Positions 1-15,100 of a stretch of 64,000 nt of DNA are shown in pieces. The notes beneath the pieces are model-generated. The model saw only the letters and a list, made by a program, of their open reading frames with translations, was not told where the DNA came from and searched no databases. Numbering within the stretch: position 1 is the stretch's first letter; each line of letters begins with the position of its first letter. A program made the position numbers and the translations under genes. This DNA is from Platycnemis pennipes (lineage: Eukaryota; Arthropoda; Insecta; Odonata; Platycnemididae), in contig OW121851.1 of NCBI GenBank assembly GCA_933228895.1, positions 112,737,271 through 112,801,270 on the forward strand. The letters run 5' to 3'.

Positions 1-3000
1 GGAGGTAGTGAAGTTCAATGCCCATTTTCTTATAAGCATCCTTACTGTGGCTCTTTAAATGTACAGGAAGGTCCTACTATTGGGAGTGTGATTGTAGTCT
101 GTGGTTATCCCTGTGGAGAAATTGATTTTCCTGCAAGAAACCACAGATAGTGACTCTCTACTATTGTGTGTCTGCTGTATGTAGGGAACTTGGACTTGTC
201 AATATATTTTCCTCATAGATTTTTTACTTTTTGATCATTTGCTATGCAAAACTAGTATGGCCATGGTAGACTTTTTCTGTAGATGATACTTATTTTAAGA
301 CTGTAGAACTCCATCTATGTATTGAATGACCATTTGAATACTTAGAAAAATTTTACACATCAAGTATAACATGGTTGCATAATACAGCGGATCCACATTT
401 GTCTCCCAAAATCAACTAAAAGGTATATTTTTGATTGGATCACACAATCAAAATTTCTGGGTATGATTATGAATCATCCTACCATGAGTAACCAAAGGTC
501 TAACTGCAAGGTTGATCGGTTTTGGGAGGGTAGATGTCATAAAGTACTGAGTCCAATGATAAATGACATCCACACATCAGGTTAAGAAGGAGGGGGGGTT
601 TCTCTCTGCTGACATGGTAGTTGTTTCCAAGAAAGATCTAGTGGCCAAGAAATAACACTACTTGGTTTAGGCTGGATGTCCAGAGGCTCTTGGATTTGAA
701 CTCGGGACTACAATCAAGGTGTGCAAAAAATGGTAGTAGTAGTAATAGTATCAGAAAAGCAAATCCTATGATTTCTAATTCTAGTTGATACTTATACGAG
801 GCACTATATACTTGGAATGGCTATTGGTTGGCATTTATTCCAGCATCTTTAAGTCCAGAATGCTGTTGCACTGTAGTCCTGAGCTTCAACGTTTATGGTC
901 CCAATTATGCTTTACATTGCTAAACATTCAAGTATTGGATGCTTTCCCACTTTATAAAATTACTCATAATTCAACCAGTTTCAAATGATGGCTTGCAAGC
1001 CAATGGCATGTAAGTGGGATATTATAATGTTACTAAAGAAAACTGCAAGGAGAGGCTTTCACAGAGAGGTTGGATGGGCAGGTTGTTGGAAGGACAGTCA
1101 TCATATCAGAAAGATAATTATACTGAAATTCGGAGACTAAGAATGATAACTATAGTTATCATACAGAAGACAACATACCCTGGATATTAAAAATTATCAT
1201 AGATGATTGTGCTAATTATAACCAAGGGATATCAGACATCATCGCATAAGGTTAACCTGGTTCTAAAGTATTATATCACATATAATTTCCGTACGCAATA
1301 TAAGCATCAAGCATAAGGTCATAGGTGTAATAGCAAGAGGTTTAATGTTTCCATTGAGAGGGAAAAAGATACAAATACATCCGATTTTATCAATGATAAT
1401 TATAGATGTACTGCAAAAGCAGTGTGATAGATACGAAATCAACACATGCTACAAGAAGACTAAATTCATGAGATTTTTCAGAACAGAAAGGAGCGGATTA
1501 AATATTAAGTAGGAAATCACAAGCAAGAGATTTACATAACCTTGGTAGTACGTTAGAAGAGAAGGAGTACAGTGGCGGACAGTGAGAAAGGTTAACTGCA
1601 TTGGTGAATGAGGTTTTTACTCATAATTGAGAACTAACAATGTTCGATGTGTAGGGACATGCCATGGAAAAGTCAAACATGGAGTGCGACACTATGTGTC
1701 ACAGAAACATGGTTTTGAAGTAAGAAGTTGAATAGACTTAGGTCTTTAAAGATTTGTACATGGAGGAGACAAGGTCAGTTGAAAGGAAGACTGTTGAGAA
1801 GCGTTTTAAATGGTAGTGAAGGAAAGGAAGTTGATGGGGGATATTCAGGGTGGCCACCCTGATTATCCCCCAGGTTGGGAGTGGACGGAGCCGGTATTAA
1901 GGGGTGAGGGTGTCAAATGCTAATATGTGCATGTAATATTTTGTTTTAGAGAGATAAAGTCAGTGTGGGAAGCTTAACCTTGTAACCTGGCCATGAAGAA
2001 GGCTTATAATTTTGGCAAAAGAATCTGATTCATGAATTACACACAGCTGTACTAAATATATACCGCACACGCACCTTGAGAGTTATAAATGAAAATTCAT
2101 CTAAGTTCAAGTAAATAAGATCTGAACATAAGCTCTGATATGCAACCAATTTTGTGACCAAAAATAAAGTTATATATGATGGTGTAATCAATTGTGATAA
2201 GGCTATTACTGTGGTATATGTGGCGAGGTCTCAGTACTGTGCTTGAATAACATTTCAGTGCTGTAGAAACCAATCGTTGTTAAAACTAACAGTCGCAAAA
2301 TATTTTCATCCGTGTTTTCATTCTTCATCTCCAACTTCATTGACGAAATGTTATCAAGAGATAGAGGAAAATTATCATCCTTATCTGCTTGATAAGGGCA
2401 GCCACGATAGAGGTCTAAACCATACAGTTTAGTAGTCTGATATTTTTTCCACGGAAAACGAGGATCACACCATACTAAGATGTCACAAAACACACGACAG
2501 GTATCAAATGTCGAGAAAACAAAGGAATACTTGAATTTAAGGTATGTACTTATGAGTGTAATTTTCATCGAAAAAACAAATTCATACCATGAAACACAAT
2601 CCATCAGAGCAAATGGTAAAACCAATACATTAAAATTATGGTACTACAGCAAGAAAACACTTATAATTTATTAAATCACCGCCGGATGCCAGCGTATCCC
2701 ATTCAAAATTCCACCGCACTCGCAAGCAGACCCCGGTTTGTGTACAAACAAATGCGCTTGAAATTTTGTTTTTGTTAATTTAAGCCTGATAAAACTTCAA
2801 TAATACAATTTTGAGTATATATACCGTATATATTGTCATGTTTAATGGTTACTGAAGTCTAGAATTTGAAATATGAACAATTTTATTCATAAAACATTGT
2901 GACTTGTGCTAACCAAGCATAAAAACCGATAGCGAGACCCTGTGACGTCACCCATAAGTCGATGGGAAGCTCCCTTGGCCGAAGCGGAATGCGTTGTCAC

Positions 3001-3156
3001 GGAATGGATCAGCTGGACGGTGCAGGGCCTAGACACGAATTTTCTCTTTTCCCGTGCTTGTAAAGGAAGCGATTGTAATCCAATGTGGATTAGCGATTGA
3101 AGAAATTGCTTCGCGATTTCGGAGTAGTTGCGCCCTATGGTTTGTTGAGTTTTGAC
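1..3156. other. Upstream region of STX6, no gene recognised
   Basis: About 3.1 kb of AT-rich sequence in which I see no conserved coding exon. Reading frames here are short and have low complexity or no family resemblance. A short stretch near 1845-1865 (CAGGGTGGCCACCCTG) resembles one end of the dispersed repeat whose better copy lies near 42665-42756. The last roughly 150 bases before the STX6 ATG should contain its 5' UTR and promoter, but I see no clear TATA box or initiator. An in-frame TAG at 3091 precedes the STX6 start codon. Confidence 0.5.
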
Positions 3157-3191
3157 ATGACACTCGAAGACCCCTTCTTCGTAGTGAAAGA
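3157..3191 (+). CDS. STX6: STX6 coding exon 1
   Basis: Encodes [11 protein letters not shown] plus the first two bases of an Asp codon. It is followed by a strong GTAAGT donor at 3192. The DPFFVVKD/E motif is the hallmark start of syntaxin-6 proteins from insects to mammals. The phase-2 split codon GA|T is completed by the first base of exon 2. The exon is too short to stand out as an open reading frame. Confidence 0.93.
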
Positions 3192-6100
3192 GTAAGTCTA
3201 CATTATCATTTTTCAGTACGTTTATGTATCGGCGAAGTGTTCGTAATGTCATAGAAAATATATGAAAATATTCATTTTACGTATGTAGTGGCTGCTGGTA
3301 TTGTATTTACGTTTGTCATTCAAAACCCTGCCACTGAATCCCTATTTAGAGCATTTTTTATTTATACTATCTACTTTTGTGTTTTGAAAGTGAGGCCTGC
3401 AAAGCTTTAAACAAAACTAGAGGCCTGTATCGTCGGTGGTTGGAACTACAAGACGAACAGCTTGAAGATATTTCAAAGGATGAGCTAGAATGGACAACAA
3501 CCGAGCTAAGAAACTCGCTGAGGAGTATAGAATGGGATTTGGAAGATTTAGAAGACACTATTGATATCCTTTTCATACAGCATTTGGTATTTGGTGAGTG
3601 ATATATAGTATAAACCCCAGTATCACCTAATTGGTTCATTTTTTTGTAATTGTTTATTTTCGCAGTTGGTAGTTATATTACCGTCAGTTCACCCACAGTT
3701 TTAACCGTCTGCGATCAACTTCCTGCGCGTGAAAATGATATCTGTGATAAAAGTTAATGAATCTTTCTTGAATTTTATAATTATAAGCTTAAGCAACGTT
3801 ACACTCTTAGGTGGTGCATCTCGTGCTATGTGAGTGAATTTCATCCAGAACCATTGATTTTGATTAAAATAATTTGCAATCAATGTATAAGTGAATAGGT
3901 ACCCATAGGGTGAATAGTGGGTGTATGAGAGGAGAAAGAGGATTAGATTTTATGATTTTAATGTATGCCATTTATTCATTGCTGCTGACAGGCTCAGGCT
4001 GGACTACTAATGCACCTTAATTGATATGAGGCGGTCGGAAGTGTAATTTTGTAATGATATTGATATAAGAAATGTGAATGTCACAACCGGGAACTTTTGA
4101 AGTAAAAATTAGTACATATATTTGTTCTCTTATGAGGTGACAATTTGCCTTGTGATTAGGTTCCACTTCTCTGTCTCACCCCAATCAACTACTGTCCCCT
4201 TGATAATAACCTTTCTACCCTCCTTACTCGTTTTTAAAGCCTGAGTGTTTTCTGGGATTTTGATGAATAGAAAAATCATAATTTTGGTTTAGTGGTTAGT
4301 TGCAAGTTACCTTATACTGTAGTTCCACCTGTGGATATTAGTCTTCTTGTGATGTTAGCTGTGATTTGGGATTGAGTATATAAGTAAATAGGTAATGATT
4401 GATAATGATTGTCAAACAATCGAAACCTAGGTCGGTGAAAAATAAATTTGTGGAATCTTTCCAAGTAATCATTTTATTTACTATCATGCGGTTCCGCCAA
4501 GTGAAGCCTGAGGATTTCCTCTTTATTGAGTATATTGTTGGAAAATTTCATGCTCATAACAGGGAAGAATTAAACTCTGTTCTGCTTCTCTGTAGCTTTT
4601 CATGAGTGTGCTCATTCACATTACATTAATTGTACTTTGCTATATTAGAATGTGCTTTCTCTTATCCTGATGTCTATTTTTGTACCTGTAAGCAACCAGT
4701 GAACAAATGTCATGAGTAGATACCGTTTTATCCATTTGGCCTTATTGAATGTCTGATGTCGTATTTTTCCCTCTCAAAATTCTCAAGAGCATTAGCATAC
4801 TTATTGCATGCCAATGGTCAACCATGAGGAACTTTAAATATTTTAGTCTTTTCTGTGAACGTAATGTAGTTGGTGTCAAGTATATGTTAGTATTTGGGTA
4901 TTTCAGCTTTGTTATGGACAGAAATAGGCATAAAAATTTTTCTATCTGTGACATTCACTATTGAAATCAGGTTTTAGGAAGTTTATGGCATTCAATAAGC
5001 TCAGATAATCATGGTCAACAAATTGGTTGGGATAGTTGATTTTTCATTGCATTAAGATCATTTTGTGGGATAAAACAACTTTTGGAATGATTGCACATCA
5101 TCATCATTAGTCAGCAACCTGATATAGGTTTGATGCAGCTCTCCTGTGAACTCTTCTATCGGCTAGTCTCTGTATATTTATGTATTTTTGCTCTTTCACA
5201 TCCCTCATCAATTATTCTATATATCTCATTTGAGGCCTTCCTTTCTGTCCTTCCCATCCACTTGCCCTTCAACGGATGATTTCATCAGTCCCATGTCTCA
5301 TGATGTGGCTGATTAAGTTTTACACTCTTCTTAGGGTATTCAGAAGACTTCTCTTTTCTCCCACTCTTCTTAGGACTTCCTTGTTACTTACTCGGTCAAT
5401 TGCTACCTCAACCGTTAAATTTCTCTGCCTAGGCAGTACTTCGTTAGTACCATTTCTTTGAAGCAAAACAAAATCAGCCTGTTGTGTAGGTATTTTCAAA
5501 GGAAAAGATACGTATCCCTTGCTATTGAACATATTATGTCCCTTAGAAATGCTGTAAATGATTTCATTTTTCAGTAGTAGTGTTGGCAGCCCATCAAAAA
5601 CCTTACAGAATGTTTATCATGAGTGGGCTTTGAGATGTGGGCATGGAGAAGAATCAAAAATGTTAGCTGGATGAGGAGGGTGATGAAAGACGAGGAAACT
5701 GTGAAAGATGGTGGGAGAGGGAAAGGAGTAGATTGGAGAAATTTGAAGGCAATTGAAGTGGATGAATGGTGGTTTGACAGACAGTGAAATGCTGAAGGGG
5801 ATGATAGATATGTGAACATTTGTTAAGTGGGGAAGAGGTCAGAGTTGTTCTAGATGGAATGGCAAGCAGGGGTTGGAAGATTTTTTAGAGAGATTTGATG
5901 TAGGAAATGTGGATTGGTTTGGAAGCATTCATGTTTAGGAAGCAGCTACAGAGTAGGTAGTGTCTAGGCAAATAGGGAACGTCCATAAACTGAAGAATGT
6001 TGGGAGAATGCTAATATTGATGAGTGACTGTAGGCACTTAGTGGATAACTTAACACTTAACACATAGGAAACTCAGCATTTAATGCCAGTCTCATCTTGT

Positions 6101-9100
6101 AGGACCAGGTATTTAAAATACTTTAAACCTAAATAACATTAGTGCATTTAAATTGTCCTTTTTGCCATTATTGCCATTGCTGGGGTATGAATGGGGATCC
6201 TCAGGTTGGGAAGTCAGAACCCCAACCACCTGAGCAGACTGATCCTATTTAATTTTCTCATTGAGACAAAGGGGTTGAAAGAATTTAACTCAAGTTTCCA
6301 CTGTTAAACGTTGTTCCTAGATTCTAGGAACTCTTTGCCACCCATCTCAATGGTCTGACTGTTATGATGCAGGTATGATCGTACTTGCATGTATTTTGCG
6401 AGAAATTCCTTTTCATAGCGTTGAAAATCCTTATTCTTTTGCTGATGTAATCAAGTGTTTGAGAGCTGTAGTTATTTTGGGCTAAACTTCATTAATTAAG
6501 TAGTTTCATCATTTTAATATCTAAATGATAATGTGTTGTGTGCAAATTGAAAGGTTTGGTAGGCTGAATTTTATTTTCGTGTTTTCACCAGCATGGTCAT
6601 TAAAATTACATCTTCACCTCTGACAAGGAGAAAGTTGATTGGAGCTGTGTGAAAGGAGTGGATTTGATTCCTTTATGCAAAGTGTCTCTTTACATTCACT
6701 ATCTCCTAAGTTTAGAATCAACTACAGAACTTTACTCAGAGGTGATACCCTAATGTGCCAGTATTCCCCACAGTAGAAGCTGGATTTATTGAAAAGGTTA
6801 AGGTTTTGACTTGCAGATATTTCTGATGTTCAGTTGTCATTCCACAGAAGGAAGGGTTGGAATGTAGTCTGGTGTATATGTCGGTTGATATGGTAAGGAG
6901 GATAGTGTTCTACTCCCAAACCTTGATTCATACACCTGTAGTATGAGCAAGTCGATGCTAAAAGTCCAAGTGTAAGCAAATCTCACAGCTGTACTCTTGC
7001 CTGATTGCATCACCCAAAGCATTTTACCCTTAGATCACAGGTATAAGACTTGACTATTGGGCTGACATGTCATGAGCCTAGATGATGTTGAAATGGGATA
7101 TTATTGTATTTTTTTAAGTTATTGTTTTATGTTTCTTGCTTTGAAATATTCATCCTTTGCTTATGCTTGTACTCCCTAGTATAGATGATTTTCTCTTGCT
7201 TGTCGGTCGATGTAGTTTTCCTCGTATCTTGAATTGGAATAATAGGAAACATTATAATTAGAAAATAGATGTGGTTCCATTGTGAAAATTGGTGAGAATA
7301 ACATGTTGCAATGTAGAAATGCTTATCTCACTTCTAATTGTGCTTTGTAAAAATGAGATTGACTGTGCCTATACCGTGATGTTTTTCCTTTCAATAAAAT
7401 TGTAGCTCTCAGGAATTCTTTGTTTGAACTGCTGTCCAATGAGATACATGTCTGATAGTTCTCCACCGGTTAGGGTTGGTATTGATGGTGTATCCCTACT
7501 TCGCTTTTTTCTGAGAAACACTCTTCCCCTACAGTACTTCTTTCCTACCTCTCTTAATCTAATCAGAAGTGCTTGGACATTTTCCTCCTCTTCCTAGTTT
7601 ACATGGCGTTCTTCTCTCAATAAGTCCTTCAGTGCCCAATGGGGTCGTTTACCATATTTTTTTAATTGCCGAATCTGATAGAGTTTGTAAAATAAAAGGA
7701 CCCGTATTTTTCCGTTTTCTGATCCGACAATTATTTCCCGAGTTATAAGCGGCGAAAAACTGATGTTTTTAACCCTTTCGGAAAAGTGGGTGTGGTGCAA
7801 CCTCTGACGTATATCGACTTCGTCCAATCACAACTGAGCCCGCGAAGCTACTTCGCCTTATCGCAAAGGGGGGGACACAGCTGACTCGGCCAATGGTAGC
7901 GATTTCGACAGCATCTGTGCGAGCAGACCTTCCGAGAACCCCCCTCCACTCCCTTCCCCCTCCCCTGAAAGCAGTCAAGGACGGGAGGAAAATGACGTCA
8001 TATGTTATCACAGCAGCATTTTCGGTGGGCGTCACCTTTTGCTTATTTTTATTTTTGATTTATGAGTGAATGGTTATGGTTAGAAGATTAATGTTTTCAC
8101 TAAAATTCGTTTTTCGTTTCCATCTAACGATTTCGTGTACAAAATTGCGATTTCGGTTCCGAGTGAACGCCCCCATTGTTCCTAATCACTAAGGAAGTTT
8201 GTGTATGGGAGTAGTTGTTTTTGTTGGGGACCCAATGACGTATTTGATGGACTGATTGAAGCTGACACTGTTCGAATTTGTATGTTCGTATCATTGAGCT
8301 TCACTTGTGGAAGTAGGCTCGCTGACTTGCTCATGTCCCGTAAGGGTTCTTTTAGCGAGGGCTGAGCATTTCATTTCGTCAATGTTTTGGCAGAAAAGGA
8401 TGGTTTATTTCGAGTCGTTGCTTTATTTTTCGCCCAGGTGGCTGATTATTAAGGCGTGTGGTTTTTTCTTCCTCATCACCAACATGAGCTAGTGACGTAC
8501 TACTTCGTCGTTTCATTTTCTATGAAAAAGTATGTTATTCACGATGGGGGAATGAAATCCATCATGATTTCCAATGGTAGAAAAGGGCGCTCTTTTGAAG
8601 CGTTAAGGGCACTTATGTCACAGCGACGTGTATTTCGAGATTGCGTCGTGCGCTCCTTAACATGTATGCCTCAGGTCAAAGCGAGTTCCAAGCTCTTCGG
8701 CGACGATTTCTTTTTAAAAGATTCCTTTTATGCAAGTGGTCGGAGTAGGTAGCCATTCTAGGTGTTGTATCCATGCTTAACCTGGTTCACTGTTGGGAGC
8801 ATCAGACACCCATTCCCAGGCCAGAAGTAGGGCTTTCCGATGCATTTTTTTAAAATGAGTTTTCCGCCGTTTTTGATAGGTTTTCATGTAGTATCATACC
8901 TTAGCGTCGCCCTTTTCGAACGGCTCATTCCCTTCGCTATATCCCTCTCTTCAAATTTGTGAGTTACACATCTTTCTTAATTCTTCCTTGGGGGCAGTTT
9001 TTGAAACCGTCGAGATGATCTGGAATAGGTAACTAAGGAGTCACGTGGTACAAAAACGAATGGTTTGCAAATTTAATGTGTCTGAATCGCTCGTTCAACA

Positions 9101-12100
9101 TCATTAATTGCTTTCACCTGAGTTTTTCTCATCTGTCTCGGCTGCAGAGCCCCGAAATGAGATAAAACACGAGTGTAAACAATGAATAAGGTTATAATCA
9201 GAGGTTTTAACACACAAAAGTTCGCGAACCATTCATGTTTATACCACGTGACTCATTGGTTACCTATTCGAGATAATCCCGACCGTTTCAAACACAACCC
9301 CCCAAATGCCATTTGATTACATCCCTTTTACTCCCATTACCCAGCATTCCGCCTTCGATAACGGCAATCGCTATCCCGTTGTCCGTAATTACCTGTTCCA
9401 TCAGATTATTCTGGCGTCCTCCTAACTCCTCCCAACAACATTCCTCCTTACCTCCCACCATCTTACTCTACCTTCATCATTAGCCGTTTCTGTCTGTTGT
9501 AATTTTTTCCATTCTTCCCCTCTCCCCCATCTCAAAATCTCCTCTCTTCTTCGATGTGTTCTCGTCATTCCTCGCAACTGTTCCAGTCTTGGATATTAAT
9601 CAATGCTTTTTAGATGTATATGAATCGATCGAGTGAACGATGCCAACAAACGGACAACATCATGTTTCATACCGGATGACATTTTTCCGGAAGGTTTGCG
9701 TAGTCTTCCTGATCCATATGCGCTTGTCGGCGATGTTTTTCCTTGTGGCCTTGAATGGGAAGCGCTGTGTTAACTTTGTTAGGGTAGAATTTTGTCTAGA
9801 GGTGCCCGGTTCCAGTGGCGCACAGGTTTAGGGTTTAAACCCCTTCCCCCTAAGACATCCCCGTAATTTACTATATTTTGTATACTTCGATCCTTTGAGG
9901 CGTAACCTTGTGGAAGTCCATTATGAATAATGACAAAAGAAACTGTGTTTTAATCCGCAACGTTTTTTTTATGATGTTGACGCCGTGACGCGTTGAAACT
10001 AGTCGTACCAGATTTAAAAAAAACGCTGTGGATTAAAACATAGTTTCTTTTGTCATTATTCATATTTTGTATATTTTGCACGAGCGTTTAGAATTTCGCT
10101 TATTTGGCTTAAAAATTTAGTTGTACTGTCTTCAAGAAAAGATAATGGTAACTTAATTATTGTTTTGGTGAATAATAATCTAAATATCATTTTATGATGT
10201 TGCACATAAATGTGAATTAACCCCCCCAGAACAAAATCCTGCGTACGCCCCTGCCCGGTTCATATATCGTATGCAGAAGGGACTACCGACAGATGGTGAC
10301 GTAATTGTAGGGCAAGATGGCCAAGGAAAAAAAAACAAAATGCGTGAAGTAATTGGAAATCTTTCATTTCATTCTTGAGCCCTGGCGGCCCCAACCTTGC
10401 TTCAGATATTTCTGTCCTAAAATGTCTATCCATTTTGATGATTGTTGTTCTAAAAGTCCCTCGAACACTGTTGGGTTTATGTTTGTCACAACCCGTATTA
10501 AGGCCGTTTTACACGGTACAATTTATTGTAAAAACGAATTTATGAAACTGAACGAAATTATATGTTTGTCTGTATGGAATTAGAACAGGTTCTATTTTCC
10601 GTTCAGTCATTCAGACATTCGCACAGGCGTTCACACAATTTGCCGCTTTACACGGTACAATTTTCTCATACAAGCGTTTGTACTAGAATTAAATTGTACA
10701 AAAAATGTACCGTGTAAAACGGACTTTAGAGTCGAATTTGCTATTAGCATGAAGAATATTTTGTAAATATTTATTTTCCTTGTTTATCCTTAGAACGCTC
10801 CGTGGATAAATTTCCATCAATATACGTATTGCAAACCCGTTGGATGTACATTACCCCGAGTTTACGTATGTCACTTTTCTCTCTGAATGGCGTTTTGATC
10901 AATAAAGTTTTTTTCGAAATGGTGAAGCTGTGTGAGACATAGAATTAAAAAAGTGTATTTCTATGGCCTACCTGATTGATAAATTTTAGGGCATTCATTT
11001 ATAGGACTCAATTAGGAATAGGATGAGGGTGGAGAAAAACTAGACTTGGGAATCCACCTACCTAAATGAAAGGAGCCTAGGGTTCCACCACAATTTACAA
11101 TCCTATCAGACAGACGGTTTTGGAATTAAAGATCTCTCCACGCGGCATTTGAAATGGGATTAAGCCTAAAATTCTGTCACTGCCTGAATTCGAACCCGGT
11201 CCCTCTAGATGGCTCTTGCCATCACACCGACCTATTGACATCGTGGCATAAAACCTATTAAACAGAAATTATCCTAATCGTGCTTTATTAAATCGTAGAT
11301 TATTTAACTCTTGACATCTATTCATCCCTTTTAATTGCTAGTTCGTTTACACCTTGGCTCTTCTTCCTTCCTCAAGTCCCTTATTTTTCCCATGTAATTA
11401 TCCCTTAGTATGCCTCGTGCGCTCTTTCCCCATAGAAATAATAAAAAGACAATCTGGCCAATCGCAGGAAATGGAGCGTGAACCCTCAAGTATGGGGCCA
11501 AGGAAGTTGCATCTCAACCTCTTTGATGCACTCATTTTTCTCTCGTCTAGACGCCTCTTGCTCGTATGAAGTTGAAGTCTATCCTCGCGTGTCGAGCCGA
11601 CCTTCGCTTTGTCATCTGTGATTTTTTTTGCTCTCCTGAACACATGGCAACAGCTGGAAACGTACTGGATGGTGATTTGGGAAAGAGAGCGCTCTGGGAA
11701 CGGGATTTGGAAACGAAGGGAGTACCGGCTGAAAAGATCTGAGAGATCTTCGGACGTCATTCGTTCTTTTCTCGGCCACAATGACAATAATATTTCTTTA
11801 TTAACCTATTGATTTATAATGAGCTAATTTTTATCTCTGTCATGACAAATTATGTTCAATTTAACCAGTTTCCCAACTCCTGAAGATGTGAATAAACGTT
11901 GGTGAAACGTTGGCAACGGAACTCTATATTTAGATTGCCCAGTAATCTCCAGTTCCAAAGAAAATTATTCAATCTTTTGGACGTTATCTTAGAAGGATTG
12001 GTGAGATAATTCGCCAGTAATGAGTTGCGGACAATCAAAACGTGATCCTCGTTACTCTTCGTTTGGAATCGGTATTGGAAGGTCATGGTCACGTGTCAAA

Positions 12101-15100
12101 TTTATGAAATGTCCTGCACTCGAAGGCTTGTGGCAGGTGATAAATCATGACACCGGGCATGCATTACGCTTATGAAAGTAAAATATTAGCTATTACGATG
12201 TAAAATATTGGTGTTGCATAGATTTACATTAGGCAGAAGATTGAGGAATGAGCAATATATACGCCTATGAATTAGGTTTGATCAGAGAACTAAACAGTGT
12301 GCAGCGTAGAGCAGCAAGGTTTGTTAAAGGGTATTACAATATGATTAGCTATGTATCAAAAATTGATATATGAATTAGGTTGGGAATCGTTTTCAGATCG
12401 TGGGTTAAAATATCGATTAAATATTCAGAAACGGATATGTTCCCTGATGATGTTAGATATATATTAAGAACCACAGCTTATTATGCTAGATAAATAAGAT
12501 TAGAGGTGTAGATTGCGTTCACTCATCATCATCATCATTGGTTAATAATCCTAGGATTGGTTTGACGCAGCGACTCGATTCTTCTATCGGCCAACGTCTT
12601 CATATTAACGTAATTCCTCTCTTTCACATCCTTCACGACGAATCCGTTCTCATAGATTTAAAATGTCATTTTTCCCGCGAACCATAAGACAAGATAATAT
12701 GCAGCAAAGCAAAGGGATAGGTTGGTGAAATATTGTTAGAGTCTGCAGTACATGATGTATGTTTTAACATTACTAAACAACGCATGCTAGAGAAACAGAT
12801 AAATGTTTGTAAAGAAATGCCTTTATGATCAGTAATCCCTTCAGTACTCTGTAGATACATCTAGCTGCACGTTCTTATATCTAGAATGTTTCTATTTAGT
12901 AGTATCATTCTATCATTTCTATTTAGTAGTATCAGTAGATATTTCTTGATAGGGAAAGAGCATGCACTAATGTATGCTTGTTGCATGCATGGTGATCTTC
13001 ATCATCTGCCACACGCTTTTTCGCGGTGGCTCCTACAGTATTGCGTAGATGTAGATGTGTGCCGATCATCATCTTAATTCTATTCGATATGTTAACATCT
13101 TGTCATATTATGATTCTCTTTTATGTATTTCACAACTCGATCCATGTAACTCGTGGGAGGTTTCCCTTGCAATTTTACCCATTCATTTTTCCCTCGGCAA
13201 CTGTCTTTATGAGGACGTCGTGACTCGAAGTGTGTCCTTTCTTCATTGTAGGCTCTCCACCAGGTTTCCTCATTTTCGTAATCTTCGCATACCTTCTTCA
13301 CCACTCGCTCGCCGCTCTATTCATTTGCTTGTCGACACTGCCATTACCCTATCCTCCCTATCTCTTCGCTGCCGATGGAATTCAGTAACCCCGTGCGTGA
13401 CATCCCCATTAGGTACCATTCATCATCTCATGATCGATAGAGAGGCACAGGAGCCGAATGCTAGGAGTTGAACATTGGGAGGATATACAACTTCGGAGGA
13501 GCGTTTTAACTGATGTGGGAATACTACCCGCGAATACTCGAATACCTCGAATACTAGAAACTATTCGATATTAGAGATCTCGTATAAATATGCTAAAAGA
13601 ACTCGATAGTCGAGAACTCGAGTAATTATGCTAATTAAGCAGTATTCGGCGTGTTGGTGAACTACATCCATATATGCCGCGTGAAGTCGGCGGAGATAAG
13701 TCTCTTGATGGGTTTTGCCTCGTAATTTATGGTAGAAAAACAACAGGACAACTAATGGAATTACAGTAAAACTTGCCTTTTCACCATAAATGACGTGCCG
13801 AAACTAGTCACCGCTAGTCACGTTGCAAAATAAAAAAGAATAACGTTCAGCATATCAATTGCAATTCCAGTATTCGAAATTCGAGATATTCGAATGTTCG
13901 AGTCATGATTTAATAATCTTATTCGCTATTCGAGAAATCTGCTATTACATCCATCTATGGTTTTAACTGAGAGACCCAAAATCGTGGACTAAAGGCCATA
14001 TTAAGTATATCAACTGCAGTCTCACTTCTACTGCTAACGTCACAAAACCTGTACGACGAGTTCTAACGGTATACAGATAGGTGGTACTACTTTTCTGTGT
14101 GACGCTGCTACCACCTCAGTGAGAATCTGCGCTAGGTTTGTAAGAAAACCGACGATCTTCAAACTACTCTCATTGGTCCACTATTGTTGAATAGAATGAC
14201 GCATTGTACCGAAATGCCTGGAGAACGCTACTGCGGCCGTAATAGCAGAATTGGTATAAGTTCGCAAAGATCAAAAAGTCCCCAAAGGCCGTAATCTTTA
14301 AAGGTCCCCGAGGGGTGGAAAATGGTTAATAGGAAAAAATGTATAAAACCCTCGCAGAAATAAAAAGAATGGGGGCGTTTACTCGGAACCGAAATCGTAA
14401 TTTTGTACACGAAATTGTTAGATGGAAACGAAAAAAGAAATTTAGAGAAAAAATTAATCTTCTAACCACAACCTTTCACTCATAAATCAAAAATTAAAAT
14501 AAGCAAAATGTGATGCCCACCGAAAAAGCTGCTGTGATAACATTGGCGTCATTTCCCTCCCGTCCTTGACTACTTTTAGGGGAAGGGAAGGGAGTGGAGG
14601 GGGATTCTCGGAAGGTCTGCTCGCACAGATGATGTCGTAACTGCTCCGATTGGCAGAGTCAGCTGTGTCCCCCCCTTTGCGATAAGGCAAAGTAGCTTCG
14701 CGGGCTCAGTTGTGATTGGACGAAGTCGTTATACGTCAGAGGTTGCACCGCGCCCACTTTTCCGAAAGGGTTAAAAAACATCAGTTTTTCGACGCCTATA
14801 ACTAGAGAAATAATTGACGGATCAAAAAACGGAAAAATACGGGTCTTTTTATTTTACAAACTCTATCATATTCGGCATTAAAAAAATATGGTAAACGACC
14901 CCATTCGCCCTTCTCCTTAACATGAGCGAGTGACTGTGTGCGCGAATAGTTCAATTTATCCTTTGATATAAATCTGTGCGTGTGTTCAACCTCGAAACTC
15001 ATAAGAGTATCTGATTTCGTAATCCTGAGTGACCGATTTAGCTTGTTTGCCTTTTGTGATAATTTTTCAATTATGTCCGGATTTACATTTTGCGATGCAA

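Noticed and set aside
2206..2625. 139-codon frame on the - strand
   Set aside because: No domain, no splice context, AT-rich composition like the surrounding noncoding DNA.
2887..3252. 121-codon frame on the - strand with plausible-looking protein
   Set aside because: It is antisense to STX6 exon 1 and its 5' UTR. The sense strand carries [12 protein letters not shown] with a perfect donor, which explains the region. No family recognised on the - strand.
3594..3599. GTGAGT as the donor of STX6 intron 2
   Set aside because: It would append residues unlike any syntaxin-6 and leaves a phase that hits a stop in exon 3. The AT-AC junction restores the conserved sequence.
11398..11812. Overlapping open frames on both strands
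   Set aside because: They mirror each other, match no family, and lie in intron sequence.
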